This document shows, piece by piece, positions 39,186 through 49,330 of a stretch of DNA of 64,000 nucleotides. Below the pieces are notes generated by a model. It had not been told where the DNA came from. It did not search any database and saw nothing but the letters and a program-made list of their open reading frames with translations. Made by a program: the position numbers and the translations under genes. This stretch comes from Prorocentrum cordatum. Its lineage: Eukaryota; Sar; Dinophyceae; Prorocentrales; Prorocentraceae. Within the stretch, counting starts at the first letter, position 1. Every line of letters starts with the position of its first letter. The stretch lies in assembly GCA_963575745.1 (NCBI GenBank), contig CAUYUJ010016486.1:1-64000 (forward strand). Direction: 5' to 3'.

Positions 39186-39490
39186 AATATCTCGTAGAGT
39201 TTTCGTTAACAAAGAGCTAGATAAATCCCAGCGCAGGGTAGAGCCACTTGGTCGATCCGACGGGAGAATGTGAGATTTTAGCACGTGTAGTGGCTTATGC
39301 CGCGTCTGCCAAAACAATCTGCAGGTCCGTAGCTGCAGTATTACTATCAAAAGACTTTAAGGAATCGACTCTGGGGAACAATAGAAAACAATTCTTCGAG
39401 TTTCTCACATTCTTGAGCAGCTTTCTTCATGTGTTCCGAGCAGCGCCGCGCGAGAAAAGAGCTCTACAAGGCTTCCGGCGGTATCCCGGT
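39186..39490 (+). mobile_element. Partial MITE-like copy
   Basis: Internal blocks ('gtagtggcttatgccgcgtctgcc', 'gtccgtagctgcagtattac', 'gagcagcgccgcgcgaga') lead to GAGCTCTACAAGG at 39459 and a degenerate hairpin arm. It runs straight into a pyrimidine-tract cassette. Confidence 0.55.
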
Positions 39491-39885
39491 TCAGAGCTTC
39501 TCTTTCTTCTCCTTCTTTTGCTCCTTCTCTCCGTTCTTCATCTGATCCTTCTCATCTTCCTTCTTCTTCTTCTTCTCCGGATGCTTCTCCTCTTCATCGT
39601 CATCGTCGTCCCTCGTCTCTCTTTTCGCTCTTCCCCTTCCTGCTCGTCATTCTCCTCTTCCTCCTCTCTCCTTCTCCTCCACCTGCTTCTTTTTTTCGCC
39701 TCCTTCTCTTCCTCAGCCTCCTCCATCTCATTTTTCTTCTCACTCCTTCTCCTCCGCGTCCTTCTTCATGAAACTGCGCCCTCGTGCGCGCGGAATGCGA
39801 GATTGCCGCCCGCATTTCATCCATGTATATCGAGGAAGCTCTGCGAGTTCTCGGTGGTAACCAAGGTTGACGGTTTACCGCCGGC
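39490..39885 (+). repeat. Pyrimidine-tract cassette, copy 1
   Basis: About 280 bases of CTT/CTC-rich sequence, then 'gcgccctcgtgcgcgcggaatgcgagattgccgcccgcatt' and GAAGCTCTGCGAG plus hairpin module. The same order occurs at 41165-41588 and 44540-44781. Confidence 0.75.
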
Positions 39886-40009
39886 TCCCTGTTGACACGT
39901 AGAGCGCCCCTAAGAGCGAAGTGGTAAAGCTGGAGAGTAGTTCCGGCGCGCTGGGGGGCTAGTTTGCAAAACATCTCGACGCAAGTTTTGCATAATTTTG
40001 CTCGGTTTA

Positions 40010-41160
40010 AATTCAAGTTCTCGAACTTCAAGAACCGTCCAGAGTTCTATTACTTTTCCTCATCAAATTCGATCTTATTCCCGCTCGCCATCTTAATCTC
40101 GGGTCGATCTGGTACATATTATTGTCAAAAAGCATGTCGGCGGGATCGGCTGTTTAGTGTCATCTTGGCAGGTGCTGTCGGTTTTCTGAACCTAACTCGA
40201 GCTGTAGAAGAGCTACAGAGCTGGCAGGCGCACAAGTTATTTAGAATCATCAGGCGCGTTAGTGTGAAGTATCCAGATGTCCGAACTCGGTCTGCTACCG
40301 GAGCTGGGCCCGAAACAAATTATTCGTATTCTGCTATCTTTTGGAGAGGATGATGAGTTTCTTGATGTGGCTCGAGCTGCAGATGAGCTACAGAGCTGTT
40401 CGGCGCAGCAATCGAACGAAAAGCATCAGAAGCGCTAGTTTCAAGTATCTGGATGCCCGAACTCGGTCTGCTACCAGAGCTGGGTCCGAAACAATTATTC
40501 GTACTCTGCTATTTTTTCGAAGTGGCGATGCGTTTCTTGAGATACCTCATAAATCGTTAGGAATCATCATAAGAGCTGTTTGAAATCATCATAAGCGCTT
40601 TTCTAAAATATCTAGGTGCCCGAACTCGGTCTGCTAGCGGAGCTGGGTCCGAACAACTATTCGTACTCTTCTTTTTTTTGTAGAGATGATGATGAGTTTC
40701 TTGACTTTGCTTGAGCTGCAGATGAGCTACAGAGCTGTTTGGCACAGCATTCGAGCGAAAATCATCAGAAGCGCTAGTCTCGAGCACCTAGGTGCCCGAA
40801 CTCGGTCTGCTACGAGATCTGGGTTCGAACAACTATTCGTACTCTGCATTTTTTAAAAGCTTATGATGCCCTTCTTGAGATAATTCGAGCTGCAGATGAG
40901 CTGCAGAGTGTTTGGCACAGCGATCGGGAGGTCATCGCCAGAAGCCCTAGTCTCAAGTATCTAGATGCCCGGACTCGGTATGCTTCCAGAGTTGGAGCCA
41001 ACAAGCTATTCGTATTCTAGTAGTTTTTTTTCCAGAGATGACGATGCCTTTCTTGATGTAGCTCGAGGTGCAGATGAGATTAGAGCTGTTCGGCACAGCA
41101 ATTGGACGAAGATCATCAGGGGCGCTCGTTGCAAGTCATCTACATGTTTGAAATCGGTCT
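40010..41160 (+). repeat. Satellite array 3 (~175-bp units)
   Basis: Lead-in 'attcgatcttattcccgctcgccatct' at 40067, start GGCGGGATCGGCTGTTTAG. The landmark CCGAACTCGG recurs at 40281, 40457, 40619, 40796, 40969 and (diverged) 41148: periods 162-179 bp. It is a second subfamily with 'aagtatctagatgcccgaactcggtctgctac'. It flows into pyrimidine cassette 2. Confidence 0.85.
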
Positions 41161-41164
41161 TGGA

Positions 41165-41588
41165 ACCAAAACAGTATTCGTACTCCTGCTTCTCGTCCTT
41201 TCCCTTCTTCTCCTTGTCCTCCTCCTTTTCCTTCTTCATATGCTCCTTCTCCTCTTTTTCCTCCTGCTCGTGCTCTTCCTCCTTCTCCTCATCCTCTTCA
41301 TCGTCATCGTCGTTCTTCTCCTCTATCTCCACCCTTCCCCCTCCTGCTCGTCGTCCTGCTCTTCCCCCTCCCCCTCCGTCTCCCCCGCCTGCTCTTTTTT
41401 CTCCTCCTCCTTCTCTTCCTCAGCCTTCGCCATCTCCTTCTTTCCCTTACTCCTTCCTCTCCTCTGCGTCTTCCTCCGTGAGACGGCGCCCTCGCGCGCG
41501 CGGAACGCGAGATTGCCGCCCGCATTCCACGAGGAAGCTCTACGGGTTCCCCGGGGTAACCAAGGTTGACGGTTTACCGCTGGCTCCC
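41165..41588 (+). repeat. Pyrimidine-tract cassette, copy 2, with hairpin module
   Basis: CTTCTCCTCC-type tract at 41180-41465, then 'gcgccctcgcgcgcgcggaacgcgagattgccgcccgcatt' and a module at 41534-41588. The basic or Ser/Leu ORFs on either strand are tract artefacts. Confidence 0.75.
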
Positions 41589-41850
41589 AGTGTGAGAGAT
41601 TTGGAAATTCGTTTCGGACATCCAGATTTTCATTCCCTGCAGTCGATCATGGCGCGTTCAGTGGTGCAATTCCAGATCTATACGTGCAGTATTTCGATCA
41701 AAACACTAGGAGGAACCGACGTCGTGTAAAACACGAAAAATACATGTTGCCAGTTTTCAGGCTAACACTCGAAAGCGCTCTTCACTTGTTGTCTGGGCAC
41801 TGATTTGGTGTGCTGAAAGCTCTACGAGGGTCCCGGCGGTAACCTGGTAA
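41589..41850 (+). mobile_element. Partial MITE-like copy and interrupted hairpin module
   Basis: Internal blocks ('gcagtatttcgatcaaaacac', 'gaggaaccgacgtc') lead to AGCTCTACGAGGG at 41818 and CCCGGCGGTAACCTGGT, where the next LINE insertion starts. Confidence 0.6.
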
Positions 41851-43228
41851 CCCGGTAACCTGGTCCGCTTTGCGGAAGGACGGGGGGAGGGTGCCCTTGC
41901 AACGACTGTGATGGAGGTGGAGGGGAGGATTACGGATATGGAGAGGCGGTTGGATGATCTCTGCTCGCAAGTTGCCTGTTCTATTGCCCGCTCACAGCCG
42001 ATGCCCTCTGGAGAGGGAGCTGCCCACGCTCTCAGAGACGAGCCACTTGCCGTCTCAAAGGGGAAGAGGGCCTTTCGAGACTCCCGGCGTGCGCTTATGA
42101 TGTGCAATGTTGGTTGGGTCACGGCTCGCGACGCAGTAACAGAGGTTCTACGACAACACGGCAACAGGGCTCTGTCTAGCTCGGGCAAACGGCTTCGTGG
42201 AGGCCCTGTGTCTGCGGGCGGTCGGTCTCGGCAATTTCCTTACATTCAGTTCTTTGGGGAAAAGTGGTGGGATGCTGTGCGGGGCGATTGGGTTCAGTTC
42301 TTGGAGGTCTGGAAGCAACTCCTTGCGCAATATAACAAAACGAAGGTCTATGATTATTTGTGGTGTCTTGGAAGGGCTCTCCTAATGGACCTCGAGGCCC
42401 CCCTGAGGCTCAAGAGAAGGCTGATGCTGAGACTGCCGACATCGCGACCAACCCCCTGCACCCCAAGTATGACCCCAAAGAGTCCGCCAAGCTTGCAATG
42501 CGTTATGCTATGATCCTGGAACGTGCGACGGTGTGGGATATATCCTCAGAAGGTTTTGCTGTTGAGTTCAAGGGCGATTCACTACTACTCATCTGCTCCT
42601 GGCTGCAGGGGAAATGGAGTTGTGAGAACCGTGGCTACTGCAGGAGGACAGCTGCCATGATTGATTGTACCTCTGACCTCGCTGCGTGTTTCAATATGAG
42701 GCCTGCTGCCTCGGGACGTGAGCTATGGAGACATGAATTCAGGGAGGACAATACACGCGCGGACGAGTTGACGCATGAGGCCAGATGTGGCCGCACATTT
42801 TATAGAACTCGATGTTATCTATATCCATTCGAAACTTATCTCTTGCCGTTCGCTATCAGGGGAGGCTTTGATGGCGGGCTTGACCAGCAAGGATCAGGAT
42901 GTGGTTTCTGGCTTCAGATCGGCTTAATCAATACTCAGTGTAATCCCAGTGAAATAGGCATCGCTTCCGCGAGAACCGTGGGCCCCTTCCCTGCTGGGCA
43001 TGAGTTTGCTGTTTCTAGTGCCGTTCCCCTCGTTTGGAGGGATGCGGCCGAGGCCGCGTGGCTCCTTGATGGTGCTACGGTCACAGAGTGTGAATTGTCG
43101 GCAGCCGAAGCGCTGCTCAGCGCTGCCCGTGTGCTCTTGCGGGACCTGTTCTCGCCCAGCTGCGCTCAGCTGGCAATGGGAGTCCAAACAAACAAACAAA
43201 CAAACAAACGAACAAACAACAACAAACC
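41851..43228 (+). mobile_element. Internally deleted LINE inserted in a hairpin module
   Basis: The left flank ends GGTAACCTGGT and the right flank resumes AACCTGGTGGACGG, so AACCTGGT is an 8-bp candidate target duplication. The body joins an ORF1-like coiled-coil start to the RNase H end of ORF2. The tail is (AAAC)n, 43185-43228. RT and endonuclease are absent. Confidence 0.75.
41908..43185 (+). pseudogene. LINE ORF remnant: coiled coil joined to RNase H
   Basis: The first frame (41908-~42370) starts MMEVEGRITDMERRLDDL (coiled coil) and reaches 'FPYIQFFGEKWWDAVRGDWVQFLEVWKQLL', which parallels 'YPLQQFFGDDWWDCMLRSDFFTWAVV' in the full LINE. A frame change at about 42370-42400 leads to 'RATVWDISSEGFAVEFKGDSLLLICSWLQGKW' (RNase H, first Asp kept), 'HEFREDNTRADELTHEA' (last Asp kept), 'GGFDGGLDQQGSGCGFWLQIGL' and 'ATVTECELSAAEALL'. 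There is no stop before the tail, so the 3' UTR is missing. Confidence 0.75.
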
Positions 43229-44231
43229 TGGTGGACGGTTTACCGCCGGCTCCCATCTCGCTGTAATATTTTTCTCCTCATATTCGATCTGATTCCCGTT
43301 CGCCATCGTAATCTCAGGTCGATCGGGTAGATATAACTTCCAAAAAGCACCCAGGCGGGATTGGCTGTTTAGTGTCATCTTCGCAGCTGCTGTCGGTTTT
43401 CTGGACTTAACTCGAGCTCTACTAGAGAAACAGAGCTGGCAGGCGCACTTCGTCTATCTAGAATCATCGGGCGCGTTAGTCTGCAGTATCCAGATGTCCG
43501 AACTCGGTCTGCTACCAGAGCTGGATCCGAAAACCTATTCGTATTCTGCTAATTTGTTCGGAGATGATGAAGTTTCTTGATGTGGCTCGAGCTGCAGATG
43601 AGCTACATAGCTGTTCGGCACAGCAATCGAAGGAGAATCATCAGAGGCGCTAGTCTTAAGTATTCAGATGCCCGAGCTCGGTCTGCTACCAGAGATGGAC
43701 AACTATTCGCATTTTTTTTGTATTTTCGAGAGATGATGAGGAGTTTCTTGATGTAACTCGAGCCTCAAATGAGCTACAGAGCTGTTTGGCACAGCAATCG
43801 TAAGGAAATCACCAGAAGCGCTAGTATCAAGTATCTAGATGCCCGAACTCGTTGTGCTACAAGAGCTGGGCCCGACAAACTATTCGTAATTCGTATTCTG
43901 CTCATTGTTTTGAGACATGATGCTGAGTTTTTTGATGCAACTCGAGCTGCAGAGCTGTTCGGCACAGCAATCGAAAGGAAATCGTCCGAAGCGCTAGTCT
44001 CGAGTATTTAGATGCCCAAGCTCGGCCTGCTGGGGTCGAGTACCTATTCGTACATTTTTAATTTAAAAAAGGAAGAGATTATGATGACTTTCTTGATATA
44101 GCTCGAGCTGCAGATGAGCTGCATAGGTGTTTGGCACAGCAATCGAGAGGAAACCATCATAAGCGCTAGTCTGAAGTATCTGCATGCCCGAACTCTGTCT
44201 GCTCCCAGAGTGGGTACCCAAGAACTATTCG

Positions 44232-44312
<81 letters not shown>

Positions 44313-44320
44313 TTGTTGTT

Positions 44321-44371
<51 letters not shown>

Positions 44372-44540
44372 TTTTTTGTGTGTTTTTTTCCCCTTCAGAG
44401 ATGGCGATGCCTTTCTTGATGTAGCTCGAGCTGCAGATGAGATTAGAGCTGTTCGGCGCAGCCATTGGCCGAAGAGCATCAGGAGCGCTCGTTGCAAGTA
44501 TCCACATGTTTGAAATCGGTCTGCTGCCAGAGCTGGAATC
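43229..44540 (+). repeat. Satellite array 4 (171-174-bp units) with expanded T tract
   Basis: Lead-in at 43290, start GGCGGGATTGGCTGTTTAG at 43352. The landmark recurs at 43498, 43672, 43843, 44016 and 44188. Between the last two units lies the T run (44235-44311). Same subfamily as array 3. Confidence 0.85.
44235..44370 (+). repeat. Homopolymer T77 followed by (TTG)n
   Basis: 77 consecutive T, then TTG repeats to about 44370, placed where other units have only six to nine T ('tctgctattttttcgaa'). This is best read as local expansion of that tract; on the minus strand it mimics a poly(A) tail. Confidence 0.9.
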
Positions 44541-44781
44541 CCTTCCCGCCCTTCCCTCTCCTGCTCTTCATCCTCCTCTTCCTCCCCCCTCCTTCTCCCC
44601 CGCCTGCTCCTTTTTTCTTCCTCCTTCTCTTCCTCAGCCTCCTCCATCTCCTTCTCCTCCTCGCTCCTTCTTCTCCTCCGCGTCCGCTTCCATGAAAGCG
44701 CGCCCTCGCGCGCGCGGAATGCGAGATTGCCGCGCCCGCATTCCATTCATGTATATCCAGGAAGCTCTACGAGTTCCCGGC
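44540..44781 (+). repeat. Pyrimidine-tract cassette, copy 3, hairpin module cut by LINE
   Basis: A CCTCTTCCTCC-type tract, 'gcgccctcgcgcgcgcggaatgcgagattgccgcgcccgcatt', then GAAGCTCTACGAGTTCCCGG. The LINE fragment starts at once. Confidence 0.7.
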
Positions 44782-45459
44782 TGTTTCCAGGATTTGCAGT
44801 ACCTCTCGACATCATTCACCAGTTGCTTCGGAGACTGGGGAGTGCCATGGAAACCAGACTCTCTCGAGCACATGATTGCAGGAAATGCCCCGCCGTGTTC
44901 CTGTGAGGTTGACGTAGCACGGATACCCTTCCCGCTCAAGAATGTGACGAAGATGCAGATACTGGGCGCGGTGGTGGAGTCAGAGTTTGATAATACTCTT
45001 GGGGATATTCGTCATGGGATCGTGATGGCCAGGAGGACGTTTTTCGCACAAGCGCCGCACTTTCGATTTAAGTCCGTGCGTCCACGGGCCAAGTTCTACA
45101 TATATCAACAGAGGGTGCAGAGCGTCGTGTCCTATGGCCTCGACTGCTGTACACTTGATTCAGAGGGGCTACGATTCTTGCATAGTTGCGAGGGGAGTTT
45201 ACTCATGTCCATGTTCGGACGTAGGAAGCCAGCCCATGAGAGCTGGGACATCTGGAGACCACGACGATTAGACCACGTCCTGCGGCAGTTTTGTGATGAG
45301 GGTTTTCAATCTATCACACAGTTGGTATGCGCACGCAGTTTCAATTTTGCAAGAAGTGTGACCCAGTATGTGCAGGGTCAGCTTGCTATCCATTCTCGGT
45401 GCACTGCCAGGGAGACACATACGGAGGAGGGGAGGGATGTGAGACGGAAGATCGACTGA
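44782..45459 (+). pseudogene. LINE RT thumb/connection fragment
   Basis: The frame reads 'LQYLSTSFTSCFGDWGVPWKPDSLEHM', 'KNVTKMQILGAVVESEFDNTLGDIRHGIVMARRTFF', 'KFYIYQQRVQSVVSYGLDCCTLDSEGLRFLHSCEGSLLMSMFGRRK', the standard post-catalytic region of LINE RTs. No fingers or palm motifs are present. It stops at 45459; the RNase H part follows in another frame. Confidence 0.75.
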
Positions 45460-45486
45460 GGGGACGGACGGTGCTCACGTTTTTTT

Positions 45487-46200
45487 TTGGACAGCCGAGG
45501 CACCTTGCTCCTCGACAATCCTGCGTGGACGTCTCGGAGAGACGCCCTGACATCTTGTTTGCGTGCATCGGGGCAGCTCTCACTGGCGCGCTCGGGCACC
45601 AGGAGACGGTTTGGTCCCACTTGTATAGGTCAACGGTCCTGGCGGTACCCGTGTAGGGAAGTTTTGGGACCCTGTTGGTGGGGCAGCTTTGACGACGCAT
45701 GCGCGGGCTTTGTGAAGTTGTGGCGGACGATCTTGGGGCACTTCGAGAAACGCAGAATCGTTGACTATTGGTACGTTGCCACCGCAGGTCCCAGCTGGAG
45801 CTCCACCCAGGTCGAAGCCAAGCAGTCCACGGGGGGAACGAATCCTGAGGCCCTCGAGAAACAGTCCAAGCGGTTGGCCACTAGATGTCAGCGTGCTACG
45901 GTTTGGGACGTCTTGAGCGAAGGGATAGGGGTGGACCTCCACGGGGGCTCACTACTGGTCTCATCGTGGCTCCAGGGGGGGTGGAGGTGCCATAATCAGG
46001 GTTATGCCGACAGAGTTGCGGAGTGTGTGGAGGCAATATATGAGCTGAGCTGCCGTGCCAACATTCGCCGGAGTGAGCTGTGGTCCAGGCCCACAAGGAT
46101 CCCCCGATCGTCGAACGCGATGCGACAGAGGCGTCTTGCGCACCTGTGTTCGGACCCTCGTCCTAAAACATTGCGAGAGCTGCACAGATGGACGGCGGAT
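45487..46200 (+). pseudogene. LINE RNase H fragment with altered first Asp
   Basis: 'WRYPCREVLGPCWWGSFDDACAGFVKLWRTIL' and 'RATVWDVLSEGIGVDLHGGSLLVSSWLQGGW' align with the other copies, but the first catalytic Asp (GDS) is Gly (GGS), so the domain is dead. Downstream the similarity fades into a 9-bp minisatellite. Confidence 0.7.
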
Positions 46201-46289
46201 GATCTGCAAATGTGGCTCTCGCATTCGCGCCGCGCACACTCGTGCGACTCTTTTTCAATACGTGGCCCTCGCCTTTGCGCTCGCAAGTC

Positions 46290-46470
46290 CCAAGCGTCTC
46301 ACAGGCCCCACAGGTCCCGCGGGACCCACAGGTGTCGCAGGTCCTACAGGTCGCAGAGAGGTACCACAGGTCCCACAGGTCCCAGGGGTCCCACAGGTCC
46401 CACAAGTCTCACAGATCTCGCAGGTCCCACAGGTGCCACTGGTCTCACAGGTCCCACAAGTCACCGTTGC
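46290..46470 (+). repeat. 9-bp minisatellite (CACAGGTCC)n
   Basis: About 20 degenerate units. One frame reads as Gly-Pro-Thr collagen-like triplets and another as Pro-Gln-Val; both are by-products of the 9-bp period. Confidence 0.9.
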
Positions 46471-46479
46471 TGCTCCAAC

Positions 46480-46915
46480 AGCGTTCTGTTGGGGTAATGG
46501 TCGTTCCCCATATCCTGAGATGGGGTTGTTCTTGCTTTGACGCCTCCAGGCCTCCTACTCTATCCTCCTCCCCATACTCTCCCTCGCACAGAACATGCAC
46601 ATACTATGAATCTTTTTTCTTCCTCGTCGTCGTCCTCCTCCTCCTCGCTCAAATCACTCATATGCTATCATCGTCCGACCTATCATATGCAGATAGCACA
46701 CACCCAGCTCATACTATCATAACTCCTTTACCGCTCTCTTTCACATCACAGTCAGACTCACTCATATTTTAAATGACTCCTACTCAGACTCATCCTTAGT
46801 CAGACTCACTCTTCCTGATTCGAAGTCAATCATATCACTTCCTCCACCCAGACTCACCCATACCCAGAATCACCCACACTCACATTCAGAGTTCGTTATG
46901 TTGGTGGTCCACTGC
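46480..46915. other. Pyrimidine-rich low-complexity DNA
   Basis: TCATCC, CTCACTC and CCTCCTC-rich sequence, with loose 'cagactcactca' repeats from 46750. No gene seen. Confidence 0.6.
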
Positions 46916-47715
46916 TCACCGCGATGGACCAAGGTACCCAGACGGGGAACTGCCTGAGGTCAGGGCAATCCTAGATTCAACGATGTGTTCGCTGTGGCCT
47001 ACCAGGCTTCTCTGTTTGGGCGGTCCAATGCTCACCGCGATATAGCAAGCGTGGCTTTTGGACACCCTACAGGGGTCAGGGCACCCCAGGAATCGCGCCC
47101 AGATTGTGGGAATGTGTCGGGCGGTTTGCTTGTTTGGGTCCCCCACCCCACAGTTTTCCGCGACGTGTCAGGCGTGGCCACCCCAAAGGGAAGACGCCAG
47201 GGGCCAGGACACTCCAGGGCTCGCGCCCAGGTCGTGGGGATGCCTCAAACGGTTTGTTATGTTGAGACCCAATACACATATGTTTGTTGATGGTCCAATG
47301 CTTACCACGTTATACCAGGCATGTTCTTGGGCGCTCCATGGTGGAGCCATCCGGGATCAGGATACTGTAGGACTCGCGTCCAAATTGTGCGACTGTCTCA
47401 AGCAGTTCGTTTCTTTGGGCGCCCGAACTCTTCTAGTGGACGAATGCTCTCTCCGATGCCCACCGCACCACCGCAATGGGTACCCCAAGAGCAGACGCCA
47501 GGGGTCAGGACACTCCAGGATTCGCGCCCAGATTGCGGGGATGTGCCTGGCGCTTTGCTCGCTTTTGCCACCCATTTTTTTCAATATTGGTGGGCCAATG
47601 CTCACCGTGATGTCACAAGTGTGGCACTTGAGCACCCCTACGGGGAGCCGCCGGGAGTCAGGACACTCCAGGATTCGCGCCCACATTGCGGGGGTGTCTC
47701 CGCCACCCGCTTGTG
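46915..47715 (+). repeat. ~130-155-bp minisatellite, five units
   Basis: The phrase 'gtcaggacactccaggattcgcgcccagattgcggggatgt' recurs with variants at 47075, 47203, 47356, 47504 and 47657. Each unit also has 'tccaatgctcaccgcgat'. One more diverged segment of the family is at 55660-55790. Confidence 0.8.
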
Positions 47716-48485
47716 ACTGCGACGTTTCCGATTTATCCTCCTCTCCTCCCCTCTTCTCTCCTGCCCGTTGCGTTCTCATCGGACTCGGTTCGGTCAAGCT
47801 CAGACTCACTCCCAAAAAACCCTTATACTCAGTCGCACTCGCGCTAAGGCGCAGTCGTAATAATACCTACTCGTACACAGCCTCACTACCGTTAAGACTC
47901 ACTCACACCCAAACTCTCTCTCTCTCTCTCTCACACACATACTCACACACTTTTTTGGGGGGTCGGCGGCTAGGCAAAGTGACTGCGCTGGCGGATCTGG
48001 ACCACGCAGGGCATACACATGCGAATTGTGCCGCCACGCAAAGAGGAAACGCCCGGCGCGGGAGGGGGGAACAGAGGCCAGGCCCGGTCAAAGCGGGGTC
48101 CAGCGGCAGCGGGGCAGCGCCAGGGCGGCGGAGAGGTGGCCGCGGGGCAGCCAGGGGGGAGCGGCGTCAGGGGCAGCAGCGGGAGGCACAGCGAGGCGGA
48201 TGGGCGCTGAGATCGGGCGGACCTTCCAAGCAACTGCGCAGCCAGCGAAGACCACCTCAAGAGAGGGGACGGAGAAAGCTGGAAAAGGCCCAGCAGGCGG
48301 AGCAACACGAGGCGCCGAGACCCGCGGACCTGCGAGGCGCGGGAGGGGGGGTGGCCTGGGAATCACGGGGAGGGAGCGGAGCAGCAAGCGGGCAAGGCAA
48401 GCGGCGAGGCGGGCACGAGGACTGCGGGCTGGCCTGAAAACCAAGCAAACTGTAGAGGCCCAGCCGAAGCTAAAGTTATCACGAG
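47716..48485. other. Mixed low-complexity and GC-rich stretch
   Basis: A CT/CA-rich run with CACACACTC repeats (47900-47955) is followed by ~500 bases of GC-rich, Arg/Gly-coding-like sequence. I see no motif and no repeat family. Confidence 0.5.
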
Positions 48486-48516
48486 TTTGGCTCAAGCGCT
48501 TTGGCTGAAGCTCAAG
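48486..48516 (+). other. Spliced-leader-like double match
   Basis: TTTGGCTCAAG (48486-48496) equals the last 11 bases of the dinoflagellate spliced leader, and TTTGGCTGAAGCTCAAG follows at 48500. The sequence precedes a degenerate ORF, consistent with a retroposed trans-spliced mRNA. Confidence 0.45.
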
Positions 48517-48774
48517 CTATGTGTACAACCCTGTCGCTGGGGCGGTCAGTTATTGAGCTTGTCGCTGGGCGGCCAATCGCCGCGTACTTTTGCTCACCCA
48601 CATCACATCCTTCAAGACACTGGTGTCAGCCATGTCGGGATTGGGTTCAGTATCAGGCGGTCAGGAGCCACTTTTCCCGAAATCTCAAGACAAGGAGACT
48701 CTGGCCAGGTCGATCTGCTGTCTTGCAAGCCTCGCACCCAAAGTCTAAGAGGAAAACCGAAATTGAAACTCTCA

Positions 48775-49330
48775 TGGACGCATCGGCCGGCCCTTTGGCC
48801 AGCCAATTCGCTCCCGCCACCGCCTTTCTTGGCGCCGCGAGCAGCGGGGCCCCGCCGAGCACGCTCTTCAGCGCTGCTCCGCCGGACCCCCCCGCCGAGC
48901 GCCGCTTCGGCCAGCGCCCCCGCCCCCGCCTCAGGCGGCGGTTAGCGTGGCGGGCGCGGGTTTCGCCCCCTCGCCTGCGCCCGCATTGTCGACGATGCCG
49001 GAAGAGAGTTCACCTGGAGAGAAGGCCATTTACAATATGCTACAAATCATGGACAGCCAGATGGCCACGCAGAAAAGCTCGACAGCCATGCGCGGTACCA
49101 AGCGAGAAACACAGGACGCAATCTCGGTCGCCGTCGATCCTTTGAGAGATGAAATGGCAGAACTTCGAGCGCGCGCGCGCCCTCTCTCGATGTCTCTTCG
49201 GGCACAGGTTCTGGCGATAAGCGCCAGGTTGCCTTGCTGAACGCTCTGGGCATCTCGAACCGCCAAGTGTCTTTCATCGGCGTCGACAGGGAGAACTTGG
49301 AGAGCCGGCGTGATGCCATCCAGCGGTTTT
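48775..49330 (+). pseudogene. Degenerate ORF fragment with coiled coil, unidentified
   Basis: Pieces in successive frames: 'MDASAGPLASQFAPATAFLGAASSGAPPSTLFSAAPPDPP', then from ~48947 'MPEESSPGEKAIYNMLQIMDSQMATQKSSTAMRGTKRETQDAISVAVDPLRDEMAEL' (heptad-like), then from ~49205 'GTGSGDKRQVALLNALGISNRQVSFIGVDRENLESRRDAIQRF' to a stop at 49330. The pattern recalls LINE ORF1 N-terminal regions, but I cannot name a family. Confidence 0.4.

Larger units (their letters stand above)
44782..46250 (+). mobile_element. 5'-truncated, degenerate LINE fragment in a hairpin module
   Basis: It begins inside the RT thumb directly after the left half of a hairpin module, and continues through the RNase H region. 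I cannot find the right half of the module downstream, so the 3' end is lost or covered by later repeats (minisatellite from 46290). Confidence 0.7.

Noticed and set aside
41006-41530. Charged Lys/Glu and Arg-rich ORFs around the pyrimidine tracts
   Set aside because: They follow the CTT/CTC composition and recur at each cassette.
46055-46540. Collagen-like Gly-Pro-Thr protein
   Set aside because: The triplets come from a 9-bp minisatellite. The frame starts in a dead LINE fragment, and other frames are equally regular.
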